Origin: Deltaproteobacteria bacterium
Lineage (GTDB): Bacteria > Desulfobacterota > DSM-4660 > Desulfatiglandales > Desulfatiglandaceae
Direction of reading: 5' to 3'
Assembly: GCA_021737785.1 (NCBI GenBank)
Contig: JAIPDI010000021.1
Location: 1-64,000 of the forward strand
DNA length: 64,000 nt
Part shown: piece by piece, positions 1 through 9,198 of the stretch
Layout of the letters: each line of letters starts with the position of its first letter
Numbering within the stretch: position 1 is the first letter of the stretch
Program-made: the position numbers and the translations under genes
Notes under the pieces: generated by a model
What the model saw: the letters and a program-made list of their open reading frames with translations, nothing else
What the model was told of the DNA's origin: nothing
Database searches by the model: none

Positions 1-103
1 CAAGGAGACTGGAAATGCAATGCTCAGAATCCGCTGTGCGATATACAATGGGACCTACCAAAAGGTCTTCGAGAAGTACAAAAATGGCCAGCTTCCACTT
101 TAG
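1..103 (+). CDS. C-terminal fragment of an unknown protein
   Basis: An open frame runs in from the left edge and ends at TAG (101-103), giving about 33 residues that finish ...FEKYKNGQLPL. It looks protein-like (YNGTYQKVFEKYKNG) but is too short to assign. A second frame is also open here, so the reading frame itself is uncertain. Confidence 0.3.
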   Translation, partial: KETGNAMLRIRCAIYNGTYQKVFEKYKNGQLPL

Positions 104-120
104 CCATCAATTTTTGTTAA

Positions 121-360
121 CAAACCGGTAATGCTCCCACGGGTATCGTACCTTATGGGGCAGACATGGGCGGTTGTGTTCCTTACGGGGATTTGCTTTT
201 TGAAAATAACTATCTGCGCGATCATTTGGATTTTTACGATATTTGCACGAACAGTTATTATCCCAACGCCCCCACCAACATGACCTTCATTGATAATGTG
301 AAGGTATCCGCCAGCGATGAGGTGCCGGCATGGATACTGGAATCCGCAGGAAGGCAGTAA
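121..360 (+). other. Orphan open frame, possible gene remnant
   Basis: A frame open from 121 to the TAA at 358-360 encodes about 79 residues ending FIDNVKVSASDEVPAWILESAGRQ. The FIDNVKV stretch resembles the end of secreted beta-sandwich (LamG-like) domains. The first ATG is at 166, and there is no good ribosome binding site. It may be the decayed 3' end of a secreted protein. Between 361 and 582 I see no gene, only a small hairpin (ACACCA-TCGT-TGGTGT, 548-563) just beyond the stop of the minus-strand cytochrome gene, with no T-run. Confidence 0.25.
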
Positions 361-582
361 TTGCAGTTGTTGGCCGGCTACCCCGTTTCTTTCTGCCTGC
401 CGGACGGGCATGGATGCCGCCGGAGCCAAGCCTCTTGTCCAGGGCGCCTTGCTCCTAACGACGTTCCCTGTGGTGGTGGCGGCACTTTACTTCTCCTCAA
501 CCCCTGAAGTTTCTGTCGGCGCCCATATCGGGATCATATACACCATTACACCATCGTTGGTGTTACACACCCTCTCCCAGGT

Positions 583-2214
583 TCATGGGGTCTTAATCGA
601 TCTGGAATCCCTTGCGAGCATGAGATAAGAAACTTGGGCGTTGGAATTATAATAAGAAACAAAACGGTCGATTTCTTCGGCCCGGTGTTCCAGTAGATTT
701 TGAGCCCAGCGGAAGCCGATCGGCTGAAACAGCAATCGGACCTCTAGGTTGAGAGGACCGGAATCATTGGCAACGGGAATCGAGTAAAGAACGAGATCCC
801 TTCCGCCCGTGAAATCCAGATCGCGGATCGCTTTACCCTGAACCGCGATATCCGGACCGGCGATGTGTTTATCGAAGCCTTGGGGCAGAAGACGATTGTC
901 TTTGATAAAGCGGATGGCTTCCAGAAGACCGGTGGTTATCCTGCCATCGGGGGTCGCCATGACAGGTTCATAGATCTGGACCTGATCTTCATCATCGATA
1001 CGGGTGTAGTGCGTTTCGTATTGTCCTTTGTCGGCATCGTTGTCATTACCGGTAATGGACCCATCAACCCGGAGCCCGCCTGATTCGAACATAACCCGTC
1101 CCTTGTGGTCCCGCGCAATAAAGTGGATCCACATCCGTCTTGAAGGGTAGGCCGTCGGCAGTTTATGGCCGGAAAGATTGGTCACCTCCACCAGCACCTG
1201 CATGCGTCCGTTTTCCACGCTCGTTTCTTTGATTAAGATGCGTGCAGCCTGTGCCTGCAGAAATGAAAACGTGTCCATGGCGGTGTCTGAGAGATCCTGG
1301 GGTGAGGCGGTCACCTTCAGGTCTGCGCGATGACGGTTCAACAGATAGAGCATGAAAAAATTGCCGCCCCGGAAGACGTGCCTGGAGAAATCTTTCCTCG
1401 GCTGTCCCAATACCGACGTAATTGCCATGGGGTGGTTGAGTTGGGGCATATGACAGCTCTGGCAGCTTTGGGTGTCCACATAGGCGCCGTGTCGCCACTC
1501 AAGAAAAGGCACCTGTTCAGGGAGTGTGCCGATGACCTCTCCCTCCGGTCCGAGGGTGCGGGTATACAGCGTATGACAGGAAGCGCAGAACGCCGATTCC
1601 CGCAAATGGACGGCCCGGGTGGGAATGAACCGGGCTGCCGAGCGCATGACTTCTGTGCGGCCCACGTCAACATCGTAAGGCCCGAAGATTGCGCGATCAT
1701 CCAAAGGCGTTCGCTGGTCCACGACAAACCCCGCGGTAAAGCCTTCCCGGGTGCCAAGTTTTTCAGCCTGGATTTGATGGCACATGGTGCAGGACACGCC
1801 GTCTGCGGCCAGACGATCCAGCGGCATGGGGGTCGCAAGAACCGGAAGGTGTGCAAACACCCCGCCCTTCACCCCTTGCGCGTTGGATTGATGGCGGGAC
1901 ATCGGCATGTGGCAGGCGGCGCATTCATCCTGGATGTGTTGCGCGGCCTTTGAATGCATGAGGGTTTCGCGCCTGACGGAAGCCTGCCAGTAGGGATCAC
2001 GTGAGGAATGGGCCATGATGGACGCCTGCCAGTCGGACCCGATGGAAACGTCCTTCCCGGATGAAGTGAGCAGCCCGTTGTGGCAGGCAAGACATCGATC
2101 CGCTGTTTCATAAAGCAGCGGAACGGGGTTCCGGGCGGCCCCCCCGGCCGTGAGGGCGGATACGGCGAGAATCAATACAAATAAGGACAATCCTATTCCG
2201 ATGGGTTTCGTCAT
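583..2214 (-). CDS. Pentaheme c-type cytochrome, exported
   Basis: A secreted multiheme cytochrome of about 543 residues. An N-terminal hydrophobic segment (MTKPIGIGLSLFVLILAVSA) looks like a Sec signal. Five CXXCH heme sites follow in the first half: CLACH (residues 41-45), CAACH, CTMCH, CASCH and CQSCH. The second half has no heme motif and probably forms a beta-rich domain. The start at 2214 is preferred over an upstream in-frame ATG because it lies 7 bases after the stop of the cytochrome/beta-barrel gene, so the two are probably cotranscribed. An electron-transfer role in the periplasm or at the outer membrane is inferred. The exact partner is unknown. Confidence 0.85.
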   Translation of the reverse strand: MTKPIGIGLSLFVLILAVSALTAGGAARNPVPLLYETADRCLACHNGLLTSSGKDVSIGSDWQASIMAHSSRDPYWQASVRRETLMHSKAAQHIQDECAACHMPMSRHQSNAQGVKGGVFAHLPVLATPMPLDRLAADGVSCTMCHQIQAEKLGTREGFTAGFVVDQRTPLDDRAIFGPYDVDVGRTEVMRSAARFIPTRAVHLRESAFCASCHTLYTRTLGPEGEVIGTLPEQVPFLEWRHGAYVDTQSCQSCHMPQLNHPMAITSVLGQPRKDFSRHVFRGGNFFMLYLLNRHRADLKVTASPQDLSDTAMDTFSFLQAQAARILIKETSVENGRMQVLVEVTNLSGHKLPTAYPSRRMWIHFIARDHKGRVMFESGGLRVDGSITGNDNDADKGQYETHYTRIDDEDQVQIYEPVMATPDGRITTGLLEAIRFIKDNRLLPQGFDKHIAGPDIAVQGKAIRDLDFTGGRDLVLYSIPVANDSGPLNLEVRLLFQPIGFRWAQNLLEHRAEEIDRFVSYYNSNAQVSYLMLARDSRSIKTP

Positions 2215-2221
2215 ATCCTGT

Positions 2222-3373
2222 CTACCATCCCTCGAAAAAACCGCCGTCGAACCAATCCCAGAGGAGATAGGCACCAAACTGCACTTTACGAACGTCCGTG
2301 TTGTTCATCGGAACGCGGAACCCCAGGTTCAGCCTCACGTGCTGGCGCCGGCTGAGGGTCACCTGGAGCTGAGGCGCCAAATCCCAGTTGATTTCGGAGC
2401 CGGAGGTCAGTTCCTTCGAAGACAGCACCTCGATCATGGGCGACCAGCTCCGGCCGAAACGCCCGGTGAGGAATGTGCGTCCCACCGCCACCTTTAAAAA
2501 GACCTCCTCATTCAGCTTGTCGCGGTCGAACGGGTAGGCGAAACCGGCCTGGGTGTGCAGGAAGAAGTCCTTTGGCAGGATCTGACCGTATGCGAGATAG
2601 GGCTCGACCACGGTGGTATCGTTCCCGAAGTCTTTGTCTTTGTCACCTGTGGGAAAGAAGACCTCCCCGCCCAGGGAAACAATGGAACCGCTTTCCAGGC
2701 TGTGAAACATCACCCGCTTGAAACCGATGCCGATATCCCCCAGACCGGACGTCCATCCGGTGTCTCCGTCACGCGACATCCGTTGTTCGCTCCATCCGAA
2801 AGGGAGGATGAATTCCAACTGATTGCGGGCGCCCAATCGTTTTTCATAAACCAGCTCCCAAGCAATCCTGTCCCGGCCTTCAGTATCCGCAAAGGCGTAG
2901 AGGACCGCTTCATCTTCCGGATACGCCTTGGTGGTGAAGAGCGGGGTGGGCAGGTTCAGCTCCCCCCGGGGCCAGGTTTTGTCTGGACAGAAGGTCCGAA
3001 TGTGGTCGAGGATCTTTTGACTCTGCTCTATGGTCAGGGCGGCGCCGAAGGCGGGCATCATCCGTTCAAAGGCCCGGGCCGGTCCGCCTTTTTCGGTCAC
3101 GGCGATCCAATCCGTATCCGCTTCTCTCGGGGCGAATCTGCAATCCGTGAAATCCGGCAGGGGGGTATCGAAGCCGACACGGCTCGGGGAGGCGCCCGCG
3201 CCATCACTCCCATGGCAGGCCGCGCACGCTTTTTCGTAGAGATCCCGACCGGATTCAGCTTGGCTGAGCTGCTGATGATCACTCCCGGTTGCCGCGGATA
3301 GAACGGACAAAATGACCGCGAAACCAGCGAGAATGAAAAAACAGAGCGGCCGAATGATATGTTGACGGTCCAT
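2222..3373 (-). CDS. Cytochrome c fused to an outer-membrane-type beta-barrel domain
   Basis: About 383 residues. The order is a signal sequence (MDRQHIIRPLCFFILAGFAVI), a small monoheme cytochrome c domain with CAACH and a likely distal Met in RMMPAFG, then roughly 240 residues of alternating amphipathic strands rich in Gly and aromatics, ending in Trp. That pattern is typical of outer-membrane beta-barrels of the transporter/MetA-like type. The start at 3373 is chosen because the signal peptide begins there. An upstream in-frame ATG at 3439 would add 22 charged residues before it. It is the first gene of a pair with the pentaheme cytochrome, which suggests an electron relay at the outer membrane. 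That role is inference. Confidence 0.75.
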   Translation of the reverse strand: MDRQHIIRPLCFFILAGFAVILSVLSAATGSDHQQLSQAESGRDLYEKACAACHGSDGAGASPSRVGFDTPLPDFTDCRFAPREADTDWIAVTEKGGPARAFERMMPAFGAALTIEQSQKILDHIRTFCPDKTWPRGELNLPTPLFTTKAYPEDEAVLYAFADTEGRDRIAWELVYEKRLGARNQLEFILPFGWSEQRMSRDGDTGWTSGLGDIGIGFKRVMFHSLESGSIVSLGGEVFFPTGDKDKDFGNDTTVVEPYLAYGQILPKDFFLHTQAGFAYPFDRDKLNEEVFLKVAVGRTFLTGRFGRSWSPMIEVLSSKELTSGSEINWDLAPQLQVTLSRRQHVRLNLGFRVPMNNTDVRKVQFGAYLLWDWFDGGFFEGW

Positions 3374-3457
3374 GAGTTTTTCCGTTTCAATAATTTCGTG
3401 GATAACTGCCTTTAAAATTCTAGCATAGTCCGATGGCATTTTTCATCAGCAAAACCC

Positions 3458-4459
3458 CTACATCTTGTTCCCCGGACGCGCCATTTCATGGAGAATCCGG
3501 CGGTACAATCTGTAATTGGCAAACGGAATGTTACTGCGCGGCCGGTCATCCAGACAGGGAAGGTAGTGACCGCCTGCAAGCAGTTCCGGCACGGTTTGTT
3601 CCACGGCGTTTTGCACGGCCGTCTCATCCCTGGACAATGCAGTTGCGTCAATCCCGCCGATCAGTGCCACGTCAGATCCAAATTGACGACGAAGTTCGGG
3701 GTATGCCATGCCTGCAGTTGTGATGGTGCTTATCCAGAGGCCGTTGATGCCGGCATGGATGAGAGAAGGCAAGAGCGGGGTCAGATCGCCGCCTGTGGTG
3801 CAAAGAATGCGAAGGGGAATATCATATTTTTTCAGGAGATCAATGATCTTCCGGTAGCCCGGTACGGCGAAACGCTCGAACATGCCGGGAGAAATCACCG
3901 GACCCATGTTATATGCAATGGGTTCATAAAACGAGGCATAATCCACCGACACTTTTGAAAGCACCCTCTCAAGGCAGACGCAGTAAAAATCCGTGGTCCT
4001 GTCAACAAGGTCTTCCACTATCTGCGGCCGTTCAATAAGCGCGACGCAGGCAGCCACCAGAGAATCCCAGTCTCCCACCCCCAACATCTGCAAGAGACCG
4101 CCCCCGGAAGCATCCACATAAACCACCCGGCCCTCCCGGCGGAGGCGTCGGCTTCGTTCCACAAAACCCTTTTCATAACGGGACTGTTGGTCCGGGTTGT
4201 AGTGTTTCTCAAAAGACGAGGGGTCGTCGAGAAGGTCCGGTGCTTTTTGGTAAAATGGATAGCTGCGGAGCATGAGTCCGACTGAATGGTGTGCCTCAAG
4301 ATCAAAATATTCTTCAAAGGACGCAGTTCGGGGGAATCCCTCACGACGCCATCGTTTCAGGGTGTCTTCATCAGGCTCAAGATCGAAAAACGGAAACCTG
4401 TCAGCCCTACGGCCCAACAGGGTTCCCAAGAATCTTTGTCTCTGGCTGATTCCAAGCAT
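3458..4459 (-). CDS. Uroporphyrinogen decarboxylase (URO-D) family protein
   Basis: A 333-residue TIM-barrel-type protein. Family traits include the segments YEPIAYNMGPVISPGMF, ILCTTGGDLTPLLPSLIHAGINGLW and ALIGGIDATALSRDE, which match the MtaA/CmuA-like branch of the URO-D superfamily rather than HemE. Members of that branch transfer methyl groups to or from corrinoid proteins, but many are uncharacterised. No corrinoid protein or methyltransferase partner lies next to it, so a substrate cannot be named. Start ATG at 4459 has a G-rich Shine-Dalgarno (GGGGGGA) just upstream. It is transcribed away from the GDP-sugar genes and towards the cytochrome pair. Confidence 0.75.
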   Translation of the reverse strand: MLGISQRQRFLGTLLGRRADRFPFFDLEPDEDTLKRWRREGFPRTASFEEYFDLEAHHSVGLMLRSYPFYQKAPDLLDDPSSFEKHYNPDQQSRYEKGFVERSRRLRREGRVVYVDASGGGLLQMLGVGDWDSLVAACVALIERPQIVEDLVDRTTDFYCVCLERVLSKVSVDYASFYEPIAYNMGPVISPGMFERFAVPGYRKIIDLLKKYDIPLRILCTTGGDLTPLLPSLIHAGINGLWISTITTAGMAYPELRRQFGSDVALIGGIDATALSRDETAVQNAVEQTVPELLAGGHYLPCLDDRPRSNIPFANYRLYRRILHEMARPGNKM

Positions 4460-4627
4460 TATCCCCCCCGGCGAGTTCTTAAGAGGTGAGTAACCCCTAC
4501 ATATATCGTTTCAAGATGGATGGCGGACAAACACCATTTTTTAATGGGTTAAAAGCAAGATAAGCTATTTTGCATATTTTATCAATCAGGGACCCGATAG
4601 GAGGCCCGGTCAAATAGCAGCATTCAA

Positions 4628-4656
4628 TTGACAAGCGTACCAAAGAAGGGTATTGA
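4628..4656 (+). promoter_or_regulatory. Candidate sigma70 promoter for the GDP-sugar genes
   Basis: TTGACA (4628-4633), a 17-base spacer, then TATTGA (4651-4656), about 57 bases before the ATG at 4714. The -35 is perfect and the -10 is weak. Confidence 0.4.
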
Positions 4657-4713
4657 TCTCCCTATGATTTTTATAGGTATGCCAATATTTACCCGACGGC
4701 AGGCGTGCAGGTG

Positions 4714-5673
4714 ATGAAAAAGACGGCCCTGATATTGGGCATTTCGGGACAGGATGGGTCCTATTTAGCTGAATTGCTTCTGGAAAAGGGCTACCGGGTG
4801 GTGGGCTCTTCCCGGGATGCCCAGATGTCTCAGTTTTCAAATTTGATTCGATTGAACATCAGGGACCGGGTGGAGGTGGAATCGGCCTCTCTAAACGATT
4901 TCCGGAGTGTCCTGCAGATCCTGAAGAAGGTCCGGCCCGATGAGGTCTATAACCTTGCCGGCCAGAGTTCGGTCGGCCTTTCATTTGATCAGCCGGTGGA
5001 ATCCTTTGAGAGCATCAGCATCGGAACCCTCAATCTCCTGGAAGCCATTCGCTTTTTGGAGGTGCCCATCAAGATCTATAATGCGGGGTCCAGCGAATGT
5101 TTCGGCAATACGGACGGTCACCCGGCCGATGAACAGACGCCTTTTCGCCCCAGGAGCCCCTATGCCGTTGCAAAGGCCGCCGCCTTCTGGCAGATGGCCA
5201 ACTACCGGGAGGCCTACGGCCTTTTTGCCTGCTCGGGTCTCTTGTTTAACCATGAATCCCCCCTAAGGCCCCGGCGGTTCGTCACCCGTAAAATCGTCAG
5301 CGCAGCCTGCCGCATTGCAAAAGGGGAGGGTGAAACGGTTGAGCTGGGGAACATCTCTGTGGAGAGGGACTGGGGCTGGGCCCCGGAATATGTGGAAGCC
5401 ATGTGGCGGATGCTTCAGCAGGACACCCCGGACGACTATGTCATTGCCACCGGAGAAACCCACCGGCTGGAGGATTTCATTGAAAGTGTTTTCACGGTCC
5501 TGGGCCTGGACTGGCGGGATCATGTAAAAACAGACGAGGCCCTTTTCAGGCCCACAGATATTCTTACCGTGAGGGCGAATCCGGCCAAGGCGCAGCAAAA
5601 ATTAGGATGGTCGGCCAGGTACCGGATGCGGGATGTGGCAAGGATGATGGTGGCGGCGGAGAGGGCGGAATAG
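4714..5673 (+). CDS. GDP-mannose 4,6-dehydratase-type SDR (short paralogue)
   Basis: A 319-residue extended SDR. The NAD(P) site [19 protein letters not shown] opens the protein, followed by the catalytic S-E pair in GSSECFGN and the Y-K pair in YAVAK. The segments [11 protein letters not shown] and [19 protein letters not shown] are characteristic of GDP-mannose 4,6-dehydratases. It is shorter than true Gmd, lacking the C-terminal extension, and the next gene is a full-length Gmd. It may therefore be a divergent second dehydratase or the 4-ketoreductase that completes a GDP-deoxyhexose. ATG 4714 is preferred; GTG codons at 4705 and 4711 are alternatives. Confidence 0.75.
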   Translation: MKKTALILGISGQDGSYLAELLLEKGYRVVGSSRDAQMSQFSNLIRLNIRDRVEVESASLNDFRSVLQILKKVRPDEVYNLAGQSSVGLSFDQPVESFESISIGTLNLLEAIRFLEVPIKIYNAGSSECFGNTDGHPADEQTPFRPRSPYAVAKAAAFWQMANYREAYGLFACSGLLFNHESPLRPRRFVTRKIVSAACRIAKGEGETVELGNISVERDWGWAPEYVEAMWRMLQQDTPDDYVIATGETHRLEDFIESVFTVLGLDWRDHVKTDEALFRPTDILTVRANPAKAQQKLGWSARYRMRDVARMMVAAERAE

Positions 5674-5687
5674 AGATGGGAGAGATT

Positions 5688-6773
5688 ATGAAACGGGCGC
5701 TGATTACAGGAATTACCGGCCAGGATGGGGCCTATCTGGCCGGGTTGTTATTAAAAAAAGGCTACGAAGTCCACGGTATTAAGCGGCGGGCATCGCTCTT
5801 CAATACAGATCGGATCGAACACCTTTACCAGGACCCTCACGAATCAGACAGAAAATTCGTCCTCCATTACGGAGACCTGACCGATTCCACGAATCTCATC
5901 CGGATCATCCAGCAGGTACAACCCGATGAAATCTATAATCTGGCGGCCCAGAGCCATGTCAAGGTCTCTTTCGAGACGCCGGAGTATACGGCCAATGCCG
6001 ATGCCCTGGGGGCCCTTCGCCTGCTGGAGGCGATCCGTATTCTGGGACTGGAAAAAACCACCCGATTCTATCAGGCATCCACCTCCGAACTCTACGGGCT
6101 GGTGAGGGAGGTCCCCCAGAATGAAAAAACGCCCTTTTATCCCAGGTCGCCCTATGCCGTGGCCAAACTGTATGCCTATTGGATTACTGTGAACTACCGG
6201 GAGGCCTACGGCATTTTCGGATGCAACGGCATCCTGTTCAATCATGAATCTCCTCTTCGCGGGGAGACGTTCGTGACCCGAAAGATTACCCGTGGCCTGG
6301 CGAGAATCAAGCTCGGGTTTCAGAAGTCCATCTATCTGGGGAACCTGGACGCGAAACGGGATTGGGGCCATGCACGGGATTATGTGGAGCTCATGTGGTT
6401 GATGCTCCAGCAGGAGAAGCCGAAGGACTATGTGGTGGCCACAGGAATACAGCGTTCGGTGCGGGACTTTGTCAATGTCGCGGGGAAAGAATTGGGATTT
6501 GATATCCGCTGGGAAGGGGAAGGCCTGGAGGAAAAGGGGTATGATCAGAAGACCGGCCGGTGTATGGTGGCGATTGATCCGAGGTATTTCCGGCCGACTG
6601 AGGTAGAGTCCCTTCTCGGGGATGCCAGCCTGGCAAGAACGGAGCTCGGCTGGGCCCCGAGGATATCATTTACCGAAATGGTCGCTGAGATGGCGGCCCA
6701 GGATCTCAGGGAGGCGGAGCGGGATTCACTCTGCAGCCGGGAGGGGTTCACCGTGCGAAATTTTTTTGAATAG
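5688..6773 (+). CDS. gmd: GDP-mannose 4,6-dehydratase
   Basis: A 361-residue enzyme that converts GDP-mannose to GDP-4-keto-6-deoxy-mannose, the branch point to GDP-fucose and GDP-rhamnose used in surface polysaccharides. The NADP site is [23 protein letters not shown], the catalytic residues lie in STSELYG and YAVAK, and [18 protein letters not shown] plus [15 protein letters not shown] are family signatures. Length matches the family. The start at 5688 has GGGAGAG 3 bases upstream and sits 14 bases after the previous stop, so the two SDR genes form an operon. Confidence 0.92.
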   Translation: MKRALITGITGQDGAYLAGLLLKKGYEVHGIKRRASLFNTDRIEHLYQDPHESDRKFVLHYGDLTDSTNLIRIIQQVQPDEIYNLAAQSHVKVSFETPEYTANADALGALRLLEAIRILGLEKTTRFYQASTSELYGLVREVPQNEKTPFYPRSPYAVAKLYAYWITVNYREAYGIFGCNGILFNHESPLRGETFVTRKITRGLARIKLGFQKSIYLGNLDAKRDWGHARDYVELMWLMLQQEKPKDYVVATGIQRSVRDFVNVAGKELGFDIRWEGEGLEEKGYDQKTGRCMVAIDPRYFRPTEVESLLGDASLARTELGWAPRISFTEMVAEMAAQDLREAERDSLCSREGFTVRNFFE

Positions 6774-6790
6774 CCCGGAAAATTAATATC

Positions 6791-6819
6791 TTGACATTAC
6801 GGAGGTTCGCCGCTATTAT
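6791..6819 (+). promoter_or_regulatory. Strong sigma70 promoter of the rpsF operon
   Basis: TTGACA (6791-6796), exactly 17 bases, then TATTAT (6814-6819). This is a near-consensus housekeeping promoter. It leaves a leader of about 120 bases before rpsF, long enough for S6/S18 autoregulation, though I did not find a clear binding structure. Confidence 0.85.
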
Positions 6820-6945
6820 TAACAGTTTAATTAATTGGCTCCTTGTCCCTGTAATCCGATCTGCAGACCGAAAATTCGCCTGAAACCGGTTTAACGGGAC
6901 CAATACAATCCTAATCAGGAAAAAGGCCGAAGGGAGAGAACACGT

Positions 6946-7353
6946 ATGCGGTATTATGAGACCCTCTACATCATCAATCCCGATCTGACGGACGATGAGT
7001 ATCGAGATGTCGTCGCCAAGATGAATACCCTGGTGGAAAAAGAAAAGGGTGTCATTACCAAGGTTGAGGAATGGGGGAAGAGGACATTAGCTTATGAGGT
7101 GAAGAAGTTTGACAAAGGCTCCTATGTGCTCCTGCAGTATTGCGGGGAATCAGGCATCGTTGAACAAGTAAAACGGGAAATGACCCTGGATGACAGGGTT
7201 CTTAAGTATCAGACAATCAAGCTGAGCGATAATGCCGATCCGGAGGCCTTGAAGTCCGCGGAAGAGGGGGACAAGAAGGGCTCCGGCGAAGAGGAGAAAA
7301 CCACCGAAGACGACAGTCGCACAGCGGACGAGGGAGAAAATGGCATACAATAG
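6946..7353 (+). CDS. rpsF: 30S ribosomal protein S6
   Basis: A 135-residue ribosomal protein. The opening [19 protein letters not shown] and the [22 protein letters not shown] core are diagnostic of S6, which pairs with S18 on the small-subunit platform. The C-terminal 35 residues are a highly acidic tail ([18 protein letters not shown]), longer than in E. coli. The Shine-Dalgarno AGGGAG is about 10 bases before ATG. Its last 14 bases overlap rpsR, so the two are translationally coupled. Confidence 0.97.
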   Translation: MRYYETLYIINPDLTDDEYRDVVAKMNTLVEKEKGVITKVEEWGKRTLAYEVKKFDKGSYVLLQYCGESGIVEQVKREMTLDDRVLKYQTIKLSDNADPEALKSAEEGDKKGSGEEEKTTEDDSRTADEGENGIQ

Positions 7354-7624
7354 AGAGGGGAGCGACGACAGAGCCAGGGGGAAAAACAATAAATTCAGAA
7401 GAACCTATCACAGAAGAAAAGTCTGCAAGTTCTGTGCTGACAGCACCCTTACCATCGACTACAAGGATATCAAGAACATCAGATATTTTACGACGGAACG
7501 GGGCAAAATTACGCCGTGCCGGATTTCCGGCAATTGCGCCAAACACCAGCGGTTGCTGGCCCTGGCCATCAAGCGGGCCAGAAACATTGCCTTGTTGCCG
7601 TATACAACATCCCTTGTGAACTGA
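7340..7624 (+). CDS. rpsR: 30S ribosomal protein S18, zinc-ribbon form
   Basis: A 94-residue protein with [44 protein letters not shown], the S18 core that binds 16S rRNA next to S6. Four cysteines (CKFC and PCRISGNC) form a likely zinc site, so this is the C+ type of S18. The Shine-Dalgarno GAGGGAG lies inside the end of rpsF. Confidence 0.97.
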   Translation: MAYNREGSDDRARGKNNKFRRTYHRRKVCKFCADSTLTIDYKDIKNIRYFTTERGKITPCRISGNCAKHQRLLALAIKRARNIALLPYTTSLVN

Positions 7625-7696
7625 TCTTGAGCCCTCGGAGATATCCTGATCCTGGCTTTTCGAGGGTTTCGGGGCTTTTGTCATTCTTGAAATCCC

Positions 7697-8644
7697 ATGA
7701 AAACGAGTGATGTACTGGGATGTGCCGGCGGAGCAATATCTCTTCTTTTGGCATCCGTGCTGATTCCGTTTGTCGGCCCTTTTTTCAGCCTGCTGACGCC
7801 TCTGCCATTCCTCTACTATTCCACCAGATTGGGCCTTATCGAGGGCATTAAACTCACGGCGGTGGTGGTTACCGCCATCGGCCTGATTGCCTACGCCGCC
7901 GGCTATTCGCAGATTACCCTCCTGGCCTTGGAGTTCAGTGTCTTAGGAATAGGACTGGCCGAGCTTTTCAGGCGGAAACTCAGCCTCGGGAATACCATAT
8001 TTCTGGGAACGCTGTTCATGCTGTTCCTCGGTCTGGGGATGCTGGTCCTAACGGGTCTGTCGAGGAACTTGGGGCCTATTGAAATGATCCTCGGCTATCT
8101 CGGGGGCCATCTCGACACCGCGGTTCAGACCTTCGAGGATGCGAACCCGGATCAGCTGAATACCCTTGAATTAAATACCTATGTCAAGGCCTTCATGGCG
8201 ATCATTTCACAGATTTATCCCTCCCTTATGATCATAGGGACCGGCTTTGCACTTTGGCTGAATGTGGTTATCGCCAGACCGCTTTTCAAAATGGGGAAAC
8301 TCGAGTATCCGGAGTTTATCTCCATGGACCGATGGCAGGCGCCCGACCACTTGGTCTGGGGTCTGATCGGTGCAGGTTTTGCTTTATTTTTGGCATCAGA
8401 AAGCATACAATTTTTAGCGCTCAACGCCCTGATTGTCATATTGGCCATATATTTATTTCATGGGCTCTCTATTATTATATTCTTTTTGAACAAGTATCGC
8501 GTTCCTTCCTGGATCAGGCTCGGCATCTATTTTTTGATCATTGTTCAGCAGCTTTTTCTGGCCGTGCTGACCTTTGCCGGGCTGTTTGACCAATGGATTG
8601 ATTTCAGGAAAATCCACAGGAGGGCGGATAGTCAACCCACGTGA
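7697..8644 (+). CDS. DUF2232 (YybS-like) membrane protein
   Basis: A 315-residue polytopic membrane protein with about eight hydrophobic segments and a short basic tail (RKIHRRADSQPT). Members of DUF2232, related to the S components of ECF transporters, are commonly found between rpsR and rplI, as here. The molecular function is not established. No strong Shine-Dalgarno precedes ATG 7697; translation may depend on readthrough from rpsR, 72 bases upstream. Confidence 0.85.
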   Translation: MKTSDVLGCAGGAISLLLASVLIPFVGPFFSLLTPLPFLYYSTRLGLIEGIKLTAVVVTAIGLIAYAAGYSQITLLALEFSVLGIGLAELFRRKLSLGNTIFLGTLFMLFLGLGMLVLTGLSRNLGPIEMILGYLGGHLDTAVQTFEDANPDQLNTLELNTYVKAFMAIISQIYPSLMIIGTGFALWLNVVIARPLFKMGKLEYPEFISMDRWQAPDHLVWGLIGAGFALFLASESIQFLALNALIVILAIYLFHGLSIIIFFLNKYRVPSWIRLGIYFLIIVQQLFLAVLTFAGLFDQWIDFRKIHRRADSQPT

Positions 8645-8660
8645 TGGAGGAGATATTTAA

Positions 8661-9128
8661 ATGGAAGTGATTCTACGGCAGGATATGGATGAATTGGGCT
8701 TGGAAGGGGATATTGTCAATGTTGCGAATGGGTATGCGCGCAACTATCTGGTCCCCAGAGGATTTGCACTTCAGGCCACCCCTCAAAACATGAACGCCCT
8801 TGAGCTTCAGCGGAAAAAAATCGAAGTGAAGCGGCTGAAAGGGAGAGAGGTCGCCGAAAAGCTAAAAGAAAAGATGGCCGAGGTGGTCATCAATATTTCA
8901 CAGAAGGCGGGCGAAGAGGGAAAACTTTACGGCTCGGTGACCACCATGGATATCGCCGCCTTGCTGGAGTCCCAAGGTATTGAGATAGACAGGCGGAAAA
9001 TCAACCTGGACAAGCCGATCAAGACGGTGGGAGAATACGATATCCCGGTCAAGATCTATCCCAAAGTGACCGGGTCCATAAAAGTGATCGTTAGCCCCGA
9101 GCAAGAGCAGAAAGAGACAACCCGTTGA
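8661..9128 (+). CDS. rplI: 50S ribosomal protein L9
   Basis: A 155-residue protein. The N-terminal domain holds the L9 signature GDIVNVANGYARNYLVPRGFA, followed by the long helix KKIEVKRLKGREVAEKLKEK and a C-terminal domain (GKLYGSVTTMDIAALLESQGIEIDRRKI). It binds 23S rRNA near the L1 stalk base. The Shine-Dalgarno GGAGGAGA is 7 bases before ATG. It belongs to the rpsF operon. Confidence 0.97.
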   Translation: MEVILRQDMDELGLEGDIVNVANGYARNYLVPRGFALQATPQNMNALELQRKKIEVKRLKGREVAEKLKEKMAEVVINISQKAGEEGKLYGSVTTMDIAALLESQGIEIDRRKINLDKPIKTVGEYDIPVKIYPKVTGSIKVIVSPEQEQKETTR

Positions 9129-9198
9129 GAATTGCGCGGTGAGGGATTAAGGGATCAAAGGTATTTTGCCAATTAAATCCCCGGCACTTAAAGGTCCT

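Noticed and set aside
1330-1953. 207-codon frame opposite the pentaheme cytochrome
   Set aside because: It is antisense to CXXCH-bearing coding sequence and shows no family features.
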